Assembly: GCF_008085905.1 (NCBI RefSeq)
Contig: NZ_VSFF01000015.1
Span: 62,001 to 126,000, forward strand
Direction: 5' to 3'
DNA length: 64,000 bases
Source of the DNA: Actinomadura syzygii
GTDB lineage: Bacteria > Actinomycetota > Actinomycetes > Streptosporangiales > Streptosporangiaceae
A program made the translations under genes and the position numbers. The notes beneath the pieces were generated by a model. That model did not search any database and was not told where the DNA came from. It worked only from the letters and a program-made list of their open reading frames with translations. Positions 22,931 to 31,512 of the stretch are shown one piece after another; the first letter of the stretch is position 1; each line of letters opens with the position of its first letter.

Positions 22931-24182
22931 TCCGAACGCCGCCGACCCGTCCGGGCGGCCCGAGCTGTACGACGTCGGCGGGGTCCTGCTCCCCCGGCCG
23001 TTCAAGATCCGCCGGTTCGGCCACTTCGGCTACAACACCGACCGGCTCGACGAGTCCCTGCGCTTCTTCACCGACGTCCTCGGGTTCCGGGTCACCGACG
23101 AGGCCGACCTGTTCGAGTCGGTGCCGCCGGAGGTGCGGGCGAAGGCGGAGGCCGTCGTCACCGACCCCCGGATGTACTTCACCTCGCACGGCTCCGACCA
23201 CCACGCCCTGCTCCTCGCGCACCGCACGTTCGGGACGTTCAACCGCAACGACCGCTACGCGCCCGACAACACGCTGAGCCAGATCACCTGGCAGGTCGGC
23301 GGGCTCCGGGAGGTCGCGGACGCGGTCGGCTACCTGCGCGAGCGCGGCGTCCGCATCGGGCGGGTGGGCCGCGACATGCCGGGCAGCAACTGGCACGTCT
23401 ACTTCCTGGACCCGGACGGCAACACGCTGGAGCTCTACTACGGCATGGAGCAGATCGGCTGGGGCCGCAACTCCAAGCCGCGGGCGATGCACGACCGCGC
23501 GTTCGACCGGGCGCCGGAGCTGCCGCAGATGTCGGAGGCCGCCGAGGTCCGGGAGGCGCGGGCGCGCGGCGTCGACGTCGACTCCGGGTGGCGTCCGGAC
23601 GAGGCGCACCTCGACGAGCGCCACGACGTCGAGGGCGTGCTGCTCCCCCGTCCGTTCAAGGTGACCAAGCTCGGCCCGGTCTCGATGTTCACCGCCGACC
23701 TCGACGGGATGCTCGCCTTCTACACCGACGTCATGGGCTTCGCCGTCACCGAGACGGCCGACGTGGACGGCCACCGGGTCGCGTTCCTGCGCCACGGCGC
23801 CGAGCACCACAGCCTGGTGCTCGCGGACAAGGCGCTGCGCGAGCGGCTGCGGCTCAGCCCGCACACGTCGAACCTGTCCATGGGCATGGAGGTCGGGACG
23901 TACCGGCAGCTCCGCGACGCCGTGGAGTTCCTGACCGAGCGGGGCTTCGAGCGCCGCGACGACCTCCCGGCGGACCTGCACCGCGGCATCGACCTCGCGG
24001 CCTACTTCACCGCGCCCGACGGGCACCTGGTGCAGCTCTACTACTACATGGAGACCGTCGGGTGGGACGGCCGCCCGCGCCCGCGCGAACAGCGGCGGGA
24101 CGTCTCCGGCGCGTGGCCGGAGACGCTCGAACCGCTCAGCGACACCTACACCGACCAGACCTTCATGGGCCCGCTCGGATGA
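22923..24182 (+). CDS. Two-domain VOC-superfamily (extradiol dioxygenase-like) protein
   Basis: A 419-residue protein with two VOC domains (about residues 30-190 and 235-395), each ending in YYxMExxGW. Domain 1 keeps His (RFGHFGYNTD) and Glu (GNTLELYY) at metal positions, but the second His is Gln (LSQITWQV). Domain 2 has Pro, Met and Gln at the three positions (LGPVSMF, LSMGMEV, HLVQLYY), so it probably binds no metal. Ring-cleavage dioxygenase is the contextual guess, between an FAH hydrolase and an aromatic hydroxylase; an isomerase or lyase is possible. ATG 22923 has GGAGG 6 nt upstream and overlaps the FAH stop by 8 nt. Confidence 0.82.
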   Translation: MPDPNAADPSGRPELYDVGGVLLPRPFKIRRFGHFGYNTDRLDESLRFFTDVLGFRVTDEADLFESVPPEVRAKAEAVVTDPRMYFTSHGSDHHALLLAHRTFGTFNRNDRYAPDNTLSQITWQVGGLREVADAVGYLRERGVRIGRVGRDMPGSNWHVYFLDPDGNTLELYYGMEQIGWGRNSKPRAMHDRAFDRAPELPQMSEAAEVREARARGVDVDSGWRPDEAHLDERHDVEGVLLPRPFKVTKLGPVSMFTADLDGMLAFYTDVMGFAVTETADVDGHRVAFLRHGAEHHSLVLADKALRERLRLSPHTSNLSMGMEVGTYRQLRDAVEFLTERGFERRDDLPADLHRGIDLAAYFTAPDGHLVQLYYYMETVGWDGRPRPREQRRDVSGAWPETLEPLSDTYTDQTFMGPLG

Positions 24183-25807
24183 GCGCCGTCGCGATCGTCG
24201 GCGCGGGCCCGGTCGGCCAGACGCTGGCGCTGCTGCTCGCCCGGTACGGCGTGGGGAGCGTCCTGGTCGAGCGGTGGGGCCGGCCGTATCCGCTGCCCCG
24301 CGCCGTCGCCCTCGCCCACGAGTCGCTGCGGACGCTGCGGCTCGCCGGGTTCGACCGTCCCGACCTGCTGGAGCCGTGGGGCCTGGACGGGCAGGAGTTC
24401 GTCTTCCAGGACGCCGCCGGGGAGATCCTCCTGCGGACGTCGTTCGCGCAGGAGTCCGAGTCCGGGCACGCGCAGATGTACGCCTTCTCGCAGCCGCTGC
24501 TCGAAGCGGAGCTGGCGGACCTCGTGTCCCGCACGCCCGGCATCGAGGTGCGGCGCGGCTACTCGGCATGCGACATCGAGCAGGGGCGGGACGGCGTGCG
24601 CCTGGCGGCCCGCGAGCACGACGGCATGGACTTCGTCCCGGACGGCCGGGAGCTCACGATCGACGCCGCGTACGTCGTCGGCTGCGACGGCGCCAACAGC
24701 ACCGTCCGGGACCTGCTCGGCCTGGCGCTCGACGCCGACGACTTCCAGCGCCGCTGGTTCGTCGTGGACGTGGACCCGCACCCCGGGACGACGATCACGC
24801 CCTACGCGGCGCAGCACCTGGACCCGTCCCGGCCCACCACGCTCATCGCGGGCGGCCCCGGACGCCGCCGCTTCGAGTTCATGGTGATGCCCGGCGACGA
24901 CGACGCCGCCATGGACACCGACGAGACGGCGTGGCGGCTGCTGGAGCCGTGGGGCGTCCACCCGCGGAACGCGGACCTCGTGCGGCACGCCCTCTACACG
25001 TTCGCCGCCCGCGTCGCCCCGCGCTGGCACCGGGGCCGCGGCGTTCTCGCGGGCGACGCCGCGCACCAGATGCCGCCGTTCCTCGGGCAGGGCTTCAACT
25101 CCGGGATCCGCGACGCCGCCGACCTCGCATGGCGGCTGGCGCTGCTGGTCGGGGGCGCGACCGCCGACCTGCTCGCCGACTACACGGCCGAGCGGCACGG
25201 GCAGGTCCGCGAGATCCTCACCGAGACGGTCGCCGCCGGACGGCTGATCTGCGAGACCGGCCCGGAGCCGGCGCGCCGCCGGGACGAGCGGATGCGGCGG
25301 CGCAGCACGGAGGTCCGGCCCGGCAAGGCGGTCTGGCCGCTGCGGCGTGGAACGCTCCGATCCGGCGACCCGGCGGCCGGGACGCTGGGCCTCCAGGCCC
25401 GCGTCCGCCGCGCCGGGCGCACCGCGCTCCTCGACGCGGCGACCGACCCGCGCGGGCCCGTCCTGCTGATCGCGCCGGGCCGGCCGCGACCGGACCTGCC
25501 CGCCGCGCTGCGGGCGCGCTGGGACGCCATCGGCGGAACCGTCGTCAGGCTCGGCCCCGCCGACGCCGACGCCGACGAGGCGACAGGACCGTTCGCCGAT
25601 GTCGACGGCGACTACGGACGCTGGTTCGCCCGCCTGGACGCGGCGGCGGTCCTGGTCCGTCCCGACTTCTACCTCTTCGGGTCCGGCGCACGCCTCGCGG
25701 ACGTGCCGCGACTCCTCGGCGACTTCCTCGCCGCCACCGGGACGGACACTGCCGTGCCGCCCCTCCCTCCGGATCCTCGGGAGCAGCAAGATGCCGTCAA
25801 TTCGTAA
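24179..25807 (+). CDS. FAD-dependent aromatic monooxygenase (MhpA/PheA type)
   Basis: A 542-residue class A flavoprotein hydroxylase. Motifs are GxGxxG in VAIVGAGPVGQTLALLLARYGV at the N-terminus, VVGCDGANSTVRDLLG (DG motif) near residue 165, and GVLAGDAAHQMPPFLGQGFNSGIRDAADLAWRL (GD motif) near 285. A C-terminal thioredoxin-like domain follows, as in MhpA-type 3-(3-hydroxyphenyl)propionate hydroxylases. Such enzymes ortho-hydroxylate a phenolic ring with NAD(P)H and O2 before ring cleavage. The start overlaps the VOC stop (ATGA), and the end overlaps the binding-protein gene by 17 nt, so the operon is continuous. The substrate is unknown. Confidence 0.88.
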   Translation: MSAVAIVGAGPVGQTLALLLARYGVGSVLVERWGRPYPLPRAVALAHESLRTLRLAGFDRPDLLEPWGLDGQEFVFQDAAGEILLRTSFAQESESGHAQMYAFSQPLLEAELADLVSRTPGIEVRRGYSACDIEQGRDGVRLAAREHDGMDFVPDGRELTIDAAYVVGCDGANSTVRDLLGLALDADDFQRRWFVVDVDPHPGTTITPYAAQHLDPSRPTTLIAGGPGRRRFEFMVMPGDDDAAMDTDETAWRLLEPWGVHPRNADLVRHALYTFAARVAPRWHRGRGVLAGDAAHQMPPFLGQGFNSGIRDAADLAWRLALLVGGATADLLADYTAERHGQVREILTETVAAGRLICETGPEPARRRDERMRRRSTEVRPGKAVWPLRRGTLRSGDPAAGTLGLQARVRRAGRTALLDAATDPRGPVLLIAPGRPRPDLPAALRARWDAIGGTVVRLGPADADADEATGPFADVDGDYGRWFARLDAAAVLVRPDFYLFGSGARLADVPRLLGDFLAATGTDTAVPPLPPDPREQQDAVNS

Positions 25808-26768
25808 CACCTGGGCCGTCTGCGCGGCCGCCGCCCTCGCCGCGGCGACGCTCGCCGGGTGCGGCTCGTCCGACTCCGGCTCCGGGGCGGGCTCCGGCAA
25901 GGACACGACCATCCGCGTCGAGGTCGGGCCGTCCTACTGGGAGACGCCGATGCGGATCGCGATCTCCAAGGGCTGGTTCAAGGAGGCCGGATTCGACGTG
26001 AAGGCCGTCGAGTACGGGCCCGAGTCGTCCATCCCGCTGGTGCTGAACGGGCAGGCCGACGTGGGCGTGACCGGCCTCGGCACAGTGATCACGCACGCCG
26101 CGAAGGGCGTCCCGATCAAGGCCGTGGCGGGCCAGCTCGTCGAGGGTGAGCAGCGCGACCAGCAGCTCGCCTCGGTGGTCGCCCGCAAGGGCAGCGGAAT
26201 CCGCAGCGTGTCCGACCTCGCCGGGCGCAAGGTCGCGAGCAACGAGCTGAAGGGCCCGTCGGCGGCGCAGGTCGTCCGCCGGACGAACGAGGCGGGCGGC
26301 AAGGGCGACGCCATCACGTGGGTCGCCGTCCCGTTCCCGGGGATGGTCGAGGCCATGAAGCGGGGCGACGTCGACGCCGCGGTGTCGGTCGCTCCGTTCA
26401 CCGACCAGCTCCTCGCGGCCGGCGGCACCTACGTCAGCAAGGTGTCGCGGGCGGGCACGCCGGTGCCGGTCTACTTCGCGAAGAAGGAGTTCCGGCAGAA
26501 GCAGTCCGCGAAGGCGGACGCGTTCATGAAGGTGCTGGAGCGCGCCTACGCCTGGGCCAACGAGAACCGCGACGAGGCGCTCGCCGAGTTCGCGAAGACC
26601 GCGAACATCCCGCTCAAGGCGGCGCAGGCGCAGCCGAAGATGAAGTGGCAGGCGGCGTTCGACGAGAAGGCCGTCACCGGCAACATCGACGACATGCGCG
26701 CGGCGGGCTACCTCAAGGGCTCGATCGGCTACGCGGAGCTGGTCGCGGCCCCGCCGAGCGCGGGCTGA
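25791..26768 (+). CDS. ABC substrate-binding lipoprotein, SsuA/TauA (NitT) family
   Basis: A 325-residue lipoprotein. The lipobox LAAATLAGC follows a hydrophobic leader (Cys near residue 24), followed by a Gly/Ser linker. TTIRVEVGPSYWETPMRIAISKGWFKEAGFDVKAVEYGPES, DVGVTGLGTVITHAAKGVPIKAVAG and SDLAGRKVASNELKGPSAAQVV are typical of binding proteins for sulfonates, taurine or nitrate. It works outside the membrane with the two permeases and the ATPase encoded next. The linked sulfatase and aromatic genes suggest a sulfated or sulfonated aromatic ligand. The gene begins inside the monooxygenase gene. Confidence 0.9.
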   Translation: MPSIRNTWAVCAAAALAAATLAGCGSSDSGSGAGSGKDTTIRVEVGPSYWETPMRIAISKGWFKEAGFDVKAVEYGPESSIPLVLNGQADVGVTGLGTVITHAAKGVPIKAVAGQLVEGEQRDQQLASVVARKGSGIRSVSDLAGRKVASNELKGPSAAQVVRRTNEAGGKGDAITWVAVPFPGMVEAMKRGDVDAAVSVAPFTDQLLAAGGTYVSKVSRAGTPVPVYFAKKEFRQKQSAKADAFMKVLERAYAWANENRDEALAEFAKTANIPLKAAQAQPKMKWQAAFDEKAVTGNIDDMRAAGYLKGSIGYAELVAAPPSAG

Positions 26769-26772
26769 CCGG

Positions 26773-27618
26773 ATGACCGGCACGACGCTCGCCCCGGCCC
26801 GGTCCGCCCGGGCCGGGGGCGGGGCCGCGCGGCGGCGCGGCCGGGGCCGCGCCGCCCTGCGCGCCGTCTGGGCCCCGGCCCTGCTCGGGGCCGCGCTGTT
26901 CGGCGCGTGGCAGCTCGCGGCGGCGGCCGGGGCGACGCCCGGCTCGCTGCCCTCCCCCGCCGACCTCGCGACCTACCTCGGGGAGTCGGTCCTCAAGTCG
27001 GAGTTCTGGAGCGCCGTCGGGTCGACGATGCTGTCGTGGACGGCCGGGTTCGCCGTCTCCGTCCTCGTCGGCTGCGCGCTCGGCATGCTCGCCGGGCTGA
27101 ACGGCGTCGTCGACCGGCTGCTGTTCCCGGTCGTCGAGTTCTTCCGGCCGATCCCGTCGATCGTGTACCTGCCGCTGGTGATCCTGGTGGCGGGCACGGG
27201 ACGGCTCTCCGTCATGGTCCTCGTCGCCGGGGGCGCGATTTGGCCGGTGCTGCTGCAGACGGTGGCCGGGGTGCACGACACCGACCCCGTCCTGCGCGAC
27301 ATGACCCGCGCCTACGCCTTCACCCGGCGGGAGCGGATGCGGTGGTGCGTGCTGCCGAGCGCGGCGCCGTTCATCGCGACCGGGGTGCGGATCAGCGCCA
27401 CCATCTCGCTCGTCGTGGTGGTCACCACGGAGCTGGTCGGCACCGGCAAGGGGCTCGGCGGGGTGATGTCCACGGCCTACCAGACGGGGAGCTACGTCGT
27501 CCTGTTCGGCACCGGCCTCGCCGCGGCGGTGCTCGGCGTCCTGCTCGACCAGGCGCTCGGACTGCTGGAGAAGCGCGCCCTGCACTGGCACGCCGCCTAC
27601 CGGGAGGGAGCCCGATGA
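26773..27618 (+). CDS. ABC permease, SsuC/TauC type (first)
   Basis: A 281-residue inner-membrane permease with a basic N-terminus and about six hydrophobic helices. VEFFRPIPSIVYLPLVILVAGTG and YAFTRRERMRWCVLPSAAPFIATGVRISATISL form the EAA-type coupling region of the BPD_transp_1 family. It lies 4 bp after the binding-protein gene, and its stop overlaps the next permease (ATGA). The two non-identical permeases likely form a heterodimer, unlike E. coli SsuC, which is a single gene. Confidence 0.9.
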   Translation: MTGTTLAPARSARAGGGAARRRGRGRAALRAVWAPALLGAALFGAWQLAAAAGATPGSLPSPADLATYLGESVLKSEFWSAVGSTMLSWTAGFAVSVLVGCALGMLAGLNGVVDRLLFPVVEFFRPIPSIVYLPLVILVAGTGRLSVMVLVAGGAIWPVLLQTVAGVHDTDPVLRDMTRAYAFTRRERMRWCVLPSAAPFIATGVRISATISLVVVVTTELVGTGKGLGGVMSTAYQTGSYVVLFGTGLAAAVLGVLLDQALGLLEKRALHWHAAYREGAR

Positions 27619-28388
27619 CACGCCTGCTCGCACGGACGGCCACCTACGCGGCCCTGCCGCTGGCCGTCCTCGCGGCCTGGTGGTACCTGACGCGGGGCGG
27701 CGAGTCGCTGTACTTCCCGCCGCCCGGCCAGGTCTTCACCCGGTTCAGGGAGAACTGGCTGTTCGCGCTCGTCCCCGAGCACGTGATGCCGAGCCTCGTC
27801 CGGATGTTCTCCGGGCTGCTGCTCAGCGTCGTCGTGGGCGTCGCGCTGGGCGTGGCGCTCGGCATGAGCGACCTCGCGCACCGCGCGACCAAGCCGTGGC
27901 TGACCCTGCTGCGCTCCACCCCCGGCCCGGTCGTCGTGGTGACGTTCCTCGTCCTGTTCGGGACGGGCTCGGTCGGCAAGGTCCTGATGATCGCGTTCGT
28001 GTCGGTGTTCCCGGTGCTGCTGAACACCGTCGACGGCGTCCGCGCGGCCGAACCCGTCCTGCTGGACGTGGCCGCGTCCTACCGGCTGAGCCGCCGGGAG
28101 CGCGTCACCCGCATCGTGCTGCCCGGCGCGCTGCCGCAGATCAGCGTCGGCGTCCGCACCAGCGTGGCGCTGGCCTTCATCGTGATGATCGTCAGCGAGT
28201 ACTTCGGCGGCTCCGACGGGGTCGGCTACTTCACCCGCGACTCGGCCTCGGGCTTCGCGATCCCGGACATGTGGTCGGGGATGCTGCTGCTCGGCCTGCT
28301 CGGGATCGCCGTCAACGTCCTCGTCGCCGTCGCGCAGCGGCGGGCCCTGCGCTGGTACGCCGGGGCCAGGGCCGCCGCCAAGAGCTGA
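27615..28388 (+). CDS. ABC permease, SsuC/TauC type (second)
   Basis: A 257-residue permease paralogous to its upstream neighbour. LLRSTPGPVVVVTFLVLFGTG and YRLSRRERVTRIVLPGALPQISVGVRTSVALAFIVMIVSEYFGG are the conserved cytoplasmic coupling region and following helix. The ATG overlaps the previous stop. The last 15 bp, including the TGA, are exactly duplicated immediately downstream, so the stop codon occurs twice in frame. Confidence 0.9.
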   Translation: MTRLLARTATYAALPLAVLAAWWYLTRGGESLYFPPPGQVFTRFRENWLFALVPEHVMPSLVRMFSGLLLSVVVGVALGVALGMSDLAHRATKPWLTLLRSTPGPVVVVTFLVLFGTGSVGKVLMIAFVSVFPVLLNTVDGVRAAEPVLLDVAASYRLSRRERVTRIVLPGALPQISVGVRTSVALAFIVMIVSEYFGGSDGVGYFTRDSASGFAIPDMWSGMLLLGLLGIAVNVLVAVAQRRALRWYAGARAAAKS

Positions 28389-28403
28389 GCCGCCAAGAGC
28401 TGA
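28374..28403. repeat. 15-bp perfect tandem duplication spanning a stop codon
   Basis: GCCGCCAAGAGCTGA occurs twice back to back (28374-28388 and 28389-28403), covering the last four codons and stop of the permease gene. It looks like a recent slippage duplication with no coding effect. Confidence 0.9.
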
Positions 28404-28418
28404 GAGGAAAGACCCGGA

Positions 28419-29195
28419 ATGCTCGAAGTCGAAGGACTCGGCCACGTCTACCGGACGGCCTCGGGAGAGGTGGAGGCCGTCCGGCAGGTCGACCTCACGG
28501 TGGCCGAAGGGGAGATCGTCACGCTCGTCGGCCCGTCCGGCGCGGGCAAGACGACCCTGCTGCGCAGCCTCGCCGGGCTGCTCCCCTACTCGCGCGGCGA
28601 GGTGCGGCTCGGCGGCGACGTCGTCCGGTCGCCGCACCCGGACATGGCGCTGGTCTTCCAGGACTACACGCGGTCGCTGATGCCGTGGGCGACCGTCCGG
28701 CAGAACGTGCTGCTGCCGATCCGCAAGAAGGTGCGGTCGCGCGCGGAGCGGGACGCCCGCGTCGACGCGGCGCTCGCCGAGGTCGGCCTCGCCGACGCCG
28801 CCGACCGCTACCCCTGGCAGCTCTCCGGCGGGATGCAGCAGCGCGTCGCGCTGGCCCGCGGGCTCGCCTACCGGCCGAAGATGCTGCTGTTCGACGAGCC
28901 GTTCGCGTCCGTGGACGCGCAGACCCGCGCCGACCTGGAGGACCTCGTGCTGGACGTGTGCGCGCACCTGCGCATGACGGCGCTGTTCGTCACCCACGAC
29001 ATCGACGAGGCGGCCTACCTCGCGGACCGCATCGTGGTCGTGTCGCACCGGCCGTCGACCGTCCGCGCGGTGCTGGACGTCGACCTGCCGCGCCCGCGCG
29101 ACCAGGTGACGACGAAGTCGCTGCCCGCGTTCGCCGAGCTGCGCTCGCGCATCTTCCCGCTGCTGCGCGCCGAGTCCGCCGAGGCGACGGCGTGA
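28419..29195 (+). CDS. ABC transporter ATPase, SsuB/TauB type
   Basis: A 258-residue nucleotide-binding subunit with every motif intact: Walker A GPSGAGKTT near residue 40, Q-loop VFQDYTRSLMPW near 83, signature LSGGMQQRVALARGL near 135, Walker B MLLFDEPFASVD near 158 and H-loop FVTHDIDEA near 190. It powers the two permeases upstream. GAGAGGAAAG provides the ribosome site. The TGA overlaps the sulfatase GTG (GTGA), tying transport to desulfation in one transcript. Confidence 0.93.
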   Translation: MLEVEGLGHVYRTASGEVEAVRQVDLTVAEGEIVTLVGPSGAGKTTLLRSLAGLLPYSRGEVRLGGDVVRSPHPDMALVFQDYTRSLMPWATVRQNVLLPIRKKVRSRAERDARVDAALAEVGLADAADRYPWQLSGGMQQRVALARGLAYRPKMLLFDEPFASVDAQTRADLEDLVLDVCAHLRMTALFVTHDIDEAAYLADRIVVVSHRPSTVRAVLDVDLPRPRDQVTTKSLPAFAELRSRIFPLLRAESAEATA

Positions 29196-31498
29196 CCGCC
29201 GGGTTCGCGGGCCGGATCGGCCGCACCACCCGGGAGTCCCGCCCGTCCTGGCAGGAGGAGCCCGAGGCGCCGCCGGGAGCGCCGAACATCGTGGTCGTCC
29301 TGGTCGACGACCTCGGCTACAGCGACGTCGGCCCCTACGGCTCGGAGGTGGACACCCCGCATCTGGACTGGCTGGCCGGGCGGGGCGTCACCATGACGAA
29401 CTACCACAGCGCGCCGGTCTGCTCGCCCGCGCGGGCCGCGCTGCTGACCGGGATCAACCCGCACCGGGCCGGGTACGCGTCCGTCGCCGACCACGACCTC
29501 GGCTTCCCCAACACGGCCGTGGAGATCGCCGACGACGTCGTCACGCTGCCCGAGGAGCTCCGCGCGCACGGCTACGCCACCCTCGCAGTCGGCAAGTGGC
29601 ACCTGACCAGGGGCGGGCTGATGAACGACGCGGCGTCCCGGCACTCCTATCCGCTGGCCAAGGGGTTCGACCGCTACTACGGCACCATGGAGGGCCTGAA
29701 CAGCTTCTTCCACCCGAACCGCCTGATCCGCGACAACTCGGTGGTGGAGGCGGACGACCGGGGCGACGGCTACTACCTGACCGACGACCTCACCGACCAG
29801 GCCATCTCGATGATCAAGAGCGTGCGGGCGAGCGGCACGAAGCCGTTCTTCCTGTACTTCTGCCACCAGGCGATGCACGGGCCGCTCGGCGCCAAGCCCG
29901 CCGACCTCGCGAAGTACCGCGGCCGCTACGCCGCCGGATGGGACGAGACCCGCCGCCGCCGGTTCGCGCGCCAGCTCGAACGGGGCCTGTTCCCGCCCGG
30001 CACCGAACTGCCCCCGGACGAGCGGCGGGCCCGGCACTCGGTGCTTCCCTGGGCCGACCTCGGCCCGGACGAGCAGGAGCGCTACGCCCGCTATATGGAG
30101 GTCTACGCCGCCATGGTGGACAGCATCGACCAGAGCCTCGGCCGGCTGATCGCCACCATCGAGGCGCTCGGCGAGCTGGACGACACGATCATCGTGTTCA
30201 CCTCGGACAACGGCGGCACCATGGAGGCCGGGCCGGACGGCACCCGCAGCTACTTCAGCCAGTTCCTCCGCATGCCCGGCCTGCCCGCCGCCTGGGACCG
30301 GGACGTCGACCGCGACCTCGACCTGATCGGCGGCCCGCGCGTGATGCCGCACTACCCGCGCGGCTGGGGACGGGTGTCCAACACCCCGTTCCGGCTGTAC
30401 AAGGCGCACACCTTCGCTGGCGGCGTCCGGGTGCCGTTCATCATCTCGTGGCCGGGCGCGTCCGAGGCCCAGCGCGGGCTGCGCAGCCAGTTCCAGTACG
30501 TCACGGACGTCGCCCCCACGCTGCTGGAGCTGGCGGGCGTCGGCCGTACGACCGAGCGGGCGGGAGCTCCCGTCCAGGAGCCGGACGGGGTGAGCTTCCT
30601 CCCGGTTCTGACCGACCCGAAGGCGCCCGCGACCCGGCGCGAGCAGTACTCCGAGTACGGCGGGGAACGCGGCTTCTACCGCGACGGCTGGAAGATCCTC
30701 ACCACCCACGACCCCGGCACTCCCTACGACGACGCGGAATGGGAGCTGTACCACGTCGACAAGGACCCGACCGAGTCCCGCGACGTCTCCGCGCAGCACC
30801 CGGAGCTGCGCGCCGAGCTGGCGGCGGCCTGGGAGGACGCGGCCGGACGCAACCGGGTGTTCCCGCTCGACGCCGGGGAGGGCTACCGGGGCGTGGCGCG
30901 GCGCCCGTCCGACGAGGCGATGGCGCGCCCGACCCGGATCCTGCCGGGGACGTTCACGCTGGAGCGCTACCGGTCGGCGCGGCTGATCGCGCTGCGCTCG
31001 TTCGAGGTCCGGATCGAGATCGGCCACCACGGCCCGGACGACGAGGGAGTGCTGCTAGCCCACGGCGACCAGGGCGGCGGCTACCAGCTCCACGTCGAGG
31101 ACGGTCGCCTCGCCTTCACCTACAATGCGTTCGGCCATCTGCACGAGTTCGACGCCGGGCGGATGCCGACCGGGCCTGTCACACTCGTCCTGCGGGCGGA
31201 GGCCGCGCCGGAGTTCGGGTGGTCGTTCACGGTGGACAGCACGGCCGGGACGGGTTCCGTGCCGATGCTCGCCGCGACGGACCCGCTGCCCATGCTCCTC
31301 GTGCTGGCGCCGTTCTCGGGCATCGACGTCGGGATCTGCCGCGGCGGCCCGATCCACTGGGGCCTGTACGAGCGGCACCGCACCTTCCCGTACACCGGCG
31401 CGCTCCGCGCGGTGACCTACCTGCCCGGCGAACGCGCCGACTACGACCCGGCGGCGCTGTTCGACCTGACGGTCAGCGCCGCGCGCTTCGAGGACTGA
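29192..31498 (+). CDS. Formylglycine-dependent arylsulfatase with C-terminal beta-sandwich
   Basis: A 768-residue type I sulfatase that hydrolyses sulfate esters. NIVVVLVDDLGYSDVGPYG at residues 30-48 gives metal Asp pairs. The active-site motif CSPAR in SAPVCSPARAALLTG near 75 is the CxPxR sequence whose Cys must be converted to formylglycine by a sulfatase-modifying enzyme not in this window. GKWHL and FTSDNGG supply further metal ligands. There is no signal peptide, so it is cytoplasmic and acts on imported substrate. After about residue 570 a beta-rich, lectin-like region follows. The GTG start overlaps the ATPase stop. Context suggests an aryl sulfate as substrate. Confidence 0.92.
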   Translation: MTAGFAGRIGRTTRESRPSWQEEPEAPPGAPNIVVVLVDDLGYSDVGPYGSEVDTPHLDWLAGRGVTMTNYHSAPVCSPARAALLTGINPHRAGYASVADHDLGFPNTAVEIADDVVTLPEELRAHGYATLAVGKWHLTRGGLMNDAASRHSYPLAKGFDRYYGTMEGLNSFFHPNRLIRDNSVVEADDRGDGYYLTDDLTDQAISMIKSVRASGTKPFFLYFCHQAMHGPLGAKPADLAKYRGRYAAGWDETRRRRFARQLERGLFPPGTELPPDERRARHSVLPWADLGPDEQERYARYMEVYAAMVDSIDQSLGRLIATIEALGELDDTIIVFTSDNGGTMEAGPDGTRSYFSQFLRMPGLPAAWDRDVDRDLDLIGGPRVMPHYPRGWGRVSNTPFRLYKAHTFAGGVRVPFIISWPGASEAQRGLRSQFQYVTDVAPTLLELAGVGRTTERAGAPVQEPDGVSFLPVLTDPKAPATRREQYSEYGGERGFYRDGWKILTTHDPGTPYDDAEWELYHVDKDPTESRDVSAQHPELRAELAAAWEDAAGRNRVFPLDAGEGYRGVARRPSDEAMARPTRILPGTFTLERYRSARLIALRSFEVRIEIGHHGPDDEGVLLAHGDQGGGYQLHVEDGRLAFTYNAFGHLHEFDAGRMPTGPVTLVLRAEAAPEFGWSFTVDSTAGTGSVPMLAATDPLPMLLVLAPFSGIDVGICRGGPIHWGLYERHRTFPYTGALRAVTYLPGERADYDPAALFDLTVSAARFED

Positions 31499-31512
31499 GG
31501 AGCCCGACGACA

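Noticed and set aside
27680..31498. Very long plus-strand open frame running into the sulfatase from upstream
   Set aside because: The extension overlaps intact permease and ATPase genes in other frames; the GTG at 29192 coupled to the ATPase stop is the real start.
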